A stretch of 8,859 bases of DNA from Nitrososphaerales archaeon TH5896. GTDB lineage: Archaea > Thermoproteota > Nitrososphaeria > Nitrososphaerales > Nitrososphaeraceae. Positions 5,912 through 8,859 of this stretch are shown piece after piece (positions within the stretch are counted from its first letter, which is position 1; the number at the start of each line of letters is the position of its first letter). The stretch is taken from positions 1 to 8,859 of the forward strand of contig JAATVP010000130.1 in the NCBI GenBank assembly GCA_014523625.1, written 5' to 3'. The translations under genes and the position numbers were made by a program. The notes beneath the pieces were generated by a model, which was not told where the DNA came from, did no database searches, and saw only the letters and a program-made list of their open reading frames with translations.

Positions 5912-7891
5912 TTAGGCTGAACCTCCCTTGGCTTCTGCTCCCGTTCCTGCATCTTCACCTACTGAGTTGTCTATTCCTCTATTTCCCGCCAAATTTGGAT
6001 CATAATAGTACAGTAGTGATTGCTGGTACACGTTTAGTCGATTTGGGTTCTCACTCAAGATTACACTGTGCAGCTCAGCGTAAGCACTGATAGCGTCTGC
6101 AACTTGACTTGGTTGCGTGGAAGAGGAGGAAGTTACATTTGTTACTCCCTCTACACCGCCGTCACCATTGCCGGCGCCGCTACCATCGGCAGTCGGTAAG
6201 GGAAGAACCTCAGGAGTGCTTGAAAACATGTTGGTGATATAACCGGTAATTGGAACAAGGAACATGTCAGGATAGACTCCTACGATTAAGGTCATTGCTG
6301 CTAAAAATGCCATTGTTGCCGTGATATATCTGTTTGAATCCTTGACGTGGATGAGTCTCTCTGGGATCTTGCCAAAGAATACTCTTTTGTACATCCATAG
6401 AATGTAGCCGGCAGTAAGTAGGGTTGCAACCAATCCCAATGCGAATACGACCACTCGAATAGTTTCAGCATGCTCTATGCCTGATTGAAGAGCACCGTTA
6501 AAGGTTATCCATTCAGACATAAATCCACTAGTAGGAGGTATCCCTATGATGGTAAGACCACCGATCATTGCCAAGACCGCCGTATATGGCATCTTTCCAG
6601 CTAACCCACCCAATTGACTCATGCTTCTCGTTCCTGTTTGGAGGATAATTGAGCCGGCCATCATGAAGAGCAATGCCTTTCCCAGGCCGTGAGAAACATA
6701 GATCAGTGTAGCTCCGCTGATACCCAAAACGCTTTCAGATCCTAGACCAAACAGGATGTACCCCATCTGACTAATGCTAGAGTATGCAAGAACTCTTTTG
6801 ATGTCATCTTGCATCAAAGCCATCGCACCTCCATAGATCATGGTAATCAATCCCCAAATGTTGATGTATATGCTGTATTGTGTATAGTCTCCGGTCAAAA
6901 GATCCATCCATAGCCTGAGAAGGCCGTATGCACCTATACCGATCATCGCCGGCGATAACAGAGCAGAAATAGGGGTGGGAGCCTCAGAGTGCGCGTACGG
7001 AAGCCAGATATGCAGGCCAAATGCAGCAAGCTTTACTCCTAAACCAATCACTAATGAGAAGATTATTAATGACATCCATTCTACAGGGATCTTGCTCGCA
7101 TTCTCTTTTACGGTAACGTAATCAAATCCGCCCGCAAAAAAGCCCATCGCCAGAAGCCCTAAGAGTAGAATCACGGCACCGACGTGTGTCCAGAACAAAA
7201 ACATTAGAGCTATTCTTCGTTTTGCCCCATATCCGTAGAACGCAACCATTAAAAATGCTGGAACTAGCATCAGCTCAAAAAAGACGTAAAACTCGATGAG
7301 GTTAGTAGCCAAGACAGTCCCCAGCATTCCCATTGAGAATGTAAGATAAAGTGCAAAGTACAGCCCCGTTTGTGTCCTTACATAGCTCTCCTTTTCAACT
7401 AGGGTCGTCATCTGAGAGGTGCTCTCGATATCCGTTTGTGTAGATGGAGAAGAGGAGGAGGAGGAGGAGGAAGATGAGGCAATGTGCTCAAATCCACTGC
7501 CTGAACTGGTTGGTCGATTGCCATGATCAGAAGGATGTCCGCCAAATTGTGCGTCTGCATCCTCCTGGATTTTGTGCAACATGTATGGCTTGGAATATAA
7601 AGCAAGTACTGTACATAATATGTTGATGATTATAGCAAATGGTATACTAAGGCCATCTAATCTAAGTCCAAAATTACCGAACTGGCTCCATGAGTATGAT
7701 TCCTCGTAAACAGGGTTGTCATTACCATTTGATAGAATAGGAGCCATGAGAAAACAAGTAGAGATCGCAAGTACTCCAAATGAGAACCAAGTAACTAGTT
7801 GAATTCCTTTCTTTCTACCCAATATAAAAGCTACAGGAGAAAGGAGAACAGGTAGAAATATTGCAACCATTAAATAAAAGGATTCGGCCAA
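5912..7891 (-). CDS. nuoM: Complex I subunit M (antiporter-like), with poly-Ser loop and long C-tail
   Basis: A 659-residue membrane protein, about 150 residues longer than typical NuoM. Recognised by E206 in 'FFELMLVP' (TM5), K287 in 'GVKLAAFGLH' (TM7), 'WLPYAHSEAPTP' (296-307), 'DDIKRVLAYSS' (362-372) and E460 in 'GFMSEW' (TM12). A Glu in TM12, where L and N have Lys, marks it as M. The excess length is in two places. Loop 104-172, between TM3 and TM4, is hydrophilic and holds ten consecutive serines (139-148). The C-tail 557-659 is Gly/Ser/Asp-rich with one N-V-T sequon at 585-587. The TM8 lysine (K265 of E. coli NuoM) is replaced by G318, while a lysine (K405) occurs in TM11 'HGLGKALLF', as in L subunits. 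The start is TTG at 7891, 8 nt after the nuoK stop; ATG at codon 8 (7870) is an alternative that keeps TM1. Confidence 0.95.
   Translation of the reverse strand: MAESFYLMVAIFLPVLLSPVAFILGRKKGIQLVTWFSFGVLAISTCFLMAPILSNGNDNPVYEESYSWSQFGNFGLRLDGLSIPFAIIINILCTVLALYSKPYMLHKIQEDADAQFGGHPSDHGNRPTSSGSGFEHIASSSSSSSSSSPSTQTDIESTSQMTTLVEKESYVRTQTGLYFALYLTFSMGMLGTVLATNLIEFYVFFELMLVPAFLMVAFYGYGAKRRIALMFLFWTHVGAVILLLGLLAMGFFAGGFDYVTVKENASKIPVEWMSLIIFSLVIGLGVKLAAFGLHIWLPYAHSEAPTPISALLSPAMIGIGAYGLLRLWMDLLTGDYTQYSIYINIWGLITMIYGGAMALMQDDIKRVLAYSSISQMGYILFGLGSESVLGISGATLIYVSHGLGKALLFMMAGSIILQTGTRSMSQLGGLAGKMPYTAVLAMIGGLTIIGIPPTSGFMSEWITFNGALQSGIEHAETIRVVVFALGLVATLLTAGYILWMYKRVFFGKIPERLIHVKDSNRYITATMAFLAAMTLIVGVYPDMFLVPITGYITNMFSSTPEVLPLPTADGSGAGNGDGGVEGVTNVTSSSSTQPSQVADAISAYAELHSVILSENPNRLNVYQQSLLYYYDPNLAGNRGIDNSVGEDAGTGAEAKGGSA
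5921..5927 (-). promoter_or_regulatory. Shine-Dalgarno of nuoL
   Basis: GGGAGGT on the minus strand lies inside the last codons of nuoM, 11 nt before the nuoL ATG. It supports the ATG at 5909 over the internal ATG at codon 8. Confidence 0.6.
7453..7470 (+). repeat. Trinucleotide repeat (AGG)6 inside nuoM
   Basis: Six perfect AGG units on the plus strand, TCC serine codons in nuoM, flanked by TCA/TCT serine codons to give Ser10. The surrounding 7446-7477 is an almost pure homopurine/homopyrimidine run. Six identical codons in a row suggest recent slippage; unit changes would keep the reading frame. Confidence 0.9.
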
Positions 7892-7899
7892 CTATCTTG

Positions 7900-8202
7900 T
7901 TACCCTTTCAATGACTTGAATTCTTCAACATCAATTTCTTTGTAAAGTCTGTATGCTATGATAATTATTCCCAGCCCCACAGCGACTTCGGCTGCAGCTA
8001 TTGCGATTGAGAATAGAGCAAACGTTTGTCCTTGTACATTAGATAGACCACGTGAAAAAGCTACCAAGTTTAGATTAGCTGCATTTGCGACTATTTCGAT
8101 CGCAAAGATCATCCGTATTGCACTGCGTTTGGCGACAAGTCCATAAATTCCAATTCCAAATAGAATTGTCGAAATCATTACATAATCAATTATCTCAACC
8201 AT
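7900..8202 (-). CDS. nuoK: Complex I subunit K
   Basis: A 100-residue protein with three membrane helices, the standard NuoK length. It carries the two buried glutamates of the family at exactly the E. coli positions, E36 ('FAIEIVANAANLN') and E72 ('AAAEVAVGLGI'), which link the quinone-site module to the antiporter-like subunits. The ATG at 8202 overlaps the nuoJ stop by 8 nt (ATGGTTGA). A GGGAGG motif lies about 15 nt upstream within nuoJ, a little far, so translational coupling is likely. The stop is 8 nt before nuoM. Confidence 0.97.
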   Translation of the reverse strand: MVEIIDYVMISTILFGIGIYGLVAKRSAIRMIFAIEIVANAANLNLVAFSRGLSNVQGQTFALFSIAIAAAEVAVGLGIIIIAYRLYKEIDVEEFKSLKG

Positions 8203-8725
8203 CTTTTGTTTCTATATCCTCCCTTCTTGCCAGCGCAAGTGCTCCGATAATGGACCCACCAAGAACCAATCCCAAAGCAATCAACACTGGTGAGTAGTAA
8301 GTTAACATCTCCTCCCCTATGGCCTTGAAATCAACCGGGGGCATCTGCAGATTCATTAGCTGCGGGTTACTTAGTCCTGACACTAGTAACAACGCACCAA
8401 GGCCAATCATAAATATAAGTACAAGGACAACTCCAGAAGCCTTTCTTCCTTTATCTTCCTTGGTTGAAAATAATGCCTGAGTTCTAACAAGCATCACAGT
8501 AAAGATAATCAGCACGGCAACAGCACCAACATAAACAAGTATCTGAAACATGGCAACGAAAGGAGAATCAAGAAGAAGGAAGAATCCTGCGATACCTAGC
8601 ATAGAGATCGCAAGCGCTATTCCCCCATAGATGAGTTCCCTTGTTTCAAGCGCCACTATAGCTGAACCGACAGTTAAGGCAGAAACTGCCAAAAACACAG
8701 GGTCATCCATTACCATGGTTAGCAC
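8195..8725 (-). CDS. nuoJ: Complex I subunit J
   Basis: A 176-residue protein with five predicted membrane helices. The family signature 'FQILVYVGAVAVLIIF' (60-75) includes the conserved Tyr-Val-Gly-Ala stretch of TM3, where a pi-bulge helix changes conformation during coupling in known complex I structures. The C-terminus is a short charged tail. Three in-frame starts compete: GTG at 8725 (overlapping nuoI by 23 nt), ATG at 8716 (14 nt, with GGTG upstream at plausible distance) and ATG at 8710 (8-nt ATGGATGA overlap, the same style as nuoJ/nuoK). Family proteins usually have only a few residues before TM1, so one of the ATGs may be the real start, giving 171-173 residues. Confidence 0.95.
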   Translation of the reverse strand: MLTMVMDDPVFLAVSALTVGSAIVALETRELIYGGIALAISMLGIAGFFLLLDSPFVAMFQILVYVGAVAVLIIFTVMLVRTQALFSTKEDKGRKASGVVLVLIFMIGLGALLLVSGLSNPQLMNLQMPPVDFKAIGEEMLTYYSPVLIALGLVLGGSIIGALALARREDIETKDG

Positions 8726-8859
8726 CCATCCTATCTATCTTAATTTGCACCTCTCCATCGTACTTTGGTTTAACTGCTAACTGGGCAGGTGTATATATCA
8801 AATGCTCTTTTGTGAAAGCTGATAATTCATAATCATCTGTCATGTACAAAGCATAAAAT
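8703..8859 (-). CDS. nuoI: Complex I subunit I, C-terminal end only (cut by window edge)
   Basis: The final 51 codons of an open frame that runs in from the right edge and ends with TGA at 8703-8705. The segment 'FYALYMTDDYELS' followed by 'KEHLIYTP' matches the part of NuoI just after its second 4Fe-4S ferredoxin motif (there 'AI..T..YE'). The cysteine motifs themselves lie outside the window. NuoI carries electrons through two 4Fe-4S clusters to the last cluster before quinone. It is the first visible gene of the operon segment and overlaps the nuoJ start, consistent with co-transcription. Identification rests on the short tail plus position directly before nuoJ. Confidence 0.85.
   Translation of the reverse strand, partial: FYALYMTDDYELSAFTKEHLIYTPAQLAVKPKYDGEVQIKIDRMGANHGNG

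Noticed and set aside
7446..7477. Possible CRISPR-like or regulatory repeat
   Set aside because: The unit is only 3 bp, has no spacers, and is fully explained as serine codons.
7408..7626. Short frames on both strands around the poly-Ser region, one encoding an Arg-rich and one a Pro-rich peptide
   Set aside because: They are alternate-frame readings of the AGG/TCC repeat inside nuoM; the nuoM frame continues unbroken with conserved motifs on both sides.

Overview
The window looks like a piece of an ammonia-oxidizing-type archaeon (Nitrososphaeria/Thaumarchaeota). This placement is inferred, not searched. It rests on four things: a respiratory complex I operon in the order nuoI-J-K-M-L-N (M before L, unlike the usual bacterial J-K-L-M-N), a tRNA gene with an archaeal bulge-helix-bulge intron, TATA-like boxes 25-34 bp upstream of both tRNA genes, and oligo-T terminators instead of hairpins.

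Layout, left to right. Bases 1-55 (minus) hold the 5' part of a CAU-anticodon tRNA that runs off the window edge. Bases 98-787 (minus) encode a heme-oxygenase-fold protein of the TenA/PqqC superfamily that best fits the CADD-like metal-dependent oxidase branch. Bases 938-1044 (plus) are tRNA-Glu(UUC), interrupted in the D-loop by a 31-nt intron. Bases 1125-1994 (plus) encode a trans-isoprenyl diphosphate synthase with both Asp-rich motifs but an abnormally short region after the second one. A 140-bp convergent spacer carries oligo-T terminators for both strands.

From 2135 to the right edge everything is on the minus strand and is the distal half of a complex I operon, transcribed right to left: nuoI (C-terminal 51 codons only), nuoJ, nuoK, nuoM, nuoL, nuoN. 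Genes overlap or sit 2-8 nt apart, except for a 46-nt purine-rich leader before nuoN. Together these encode the proton-pumping membrane arm (J, K, M, L, N) and the end of the iron-sulfur protein that feeds it. The polyprenyl synthase next door could plausibly supply the quinone side chain or lipid prenyl chains, but adjacency is the only evidence.

This is mainly housekeeping DNA. I see no mobile element, CRISPR array, defence island or obviously new multigene system. The most rewarding details are the D-loop tRNA intron with a mutually exclusive helix, the CADD-like protein that keeps the residues linked to self-sacrificing p-aminobenzoate synthesis, the NuoM subunit lacking its usual TM8 lysine and carrying a Ser10 tract, and the isoprenyl synthase missing the catalytic loop after its second DDxxD.
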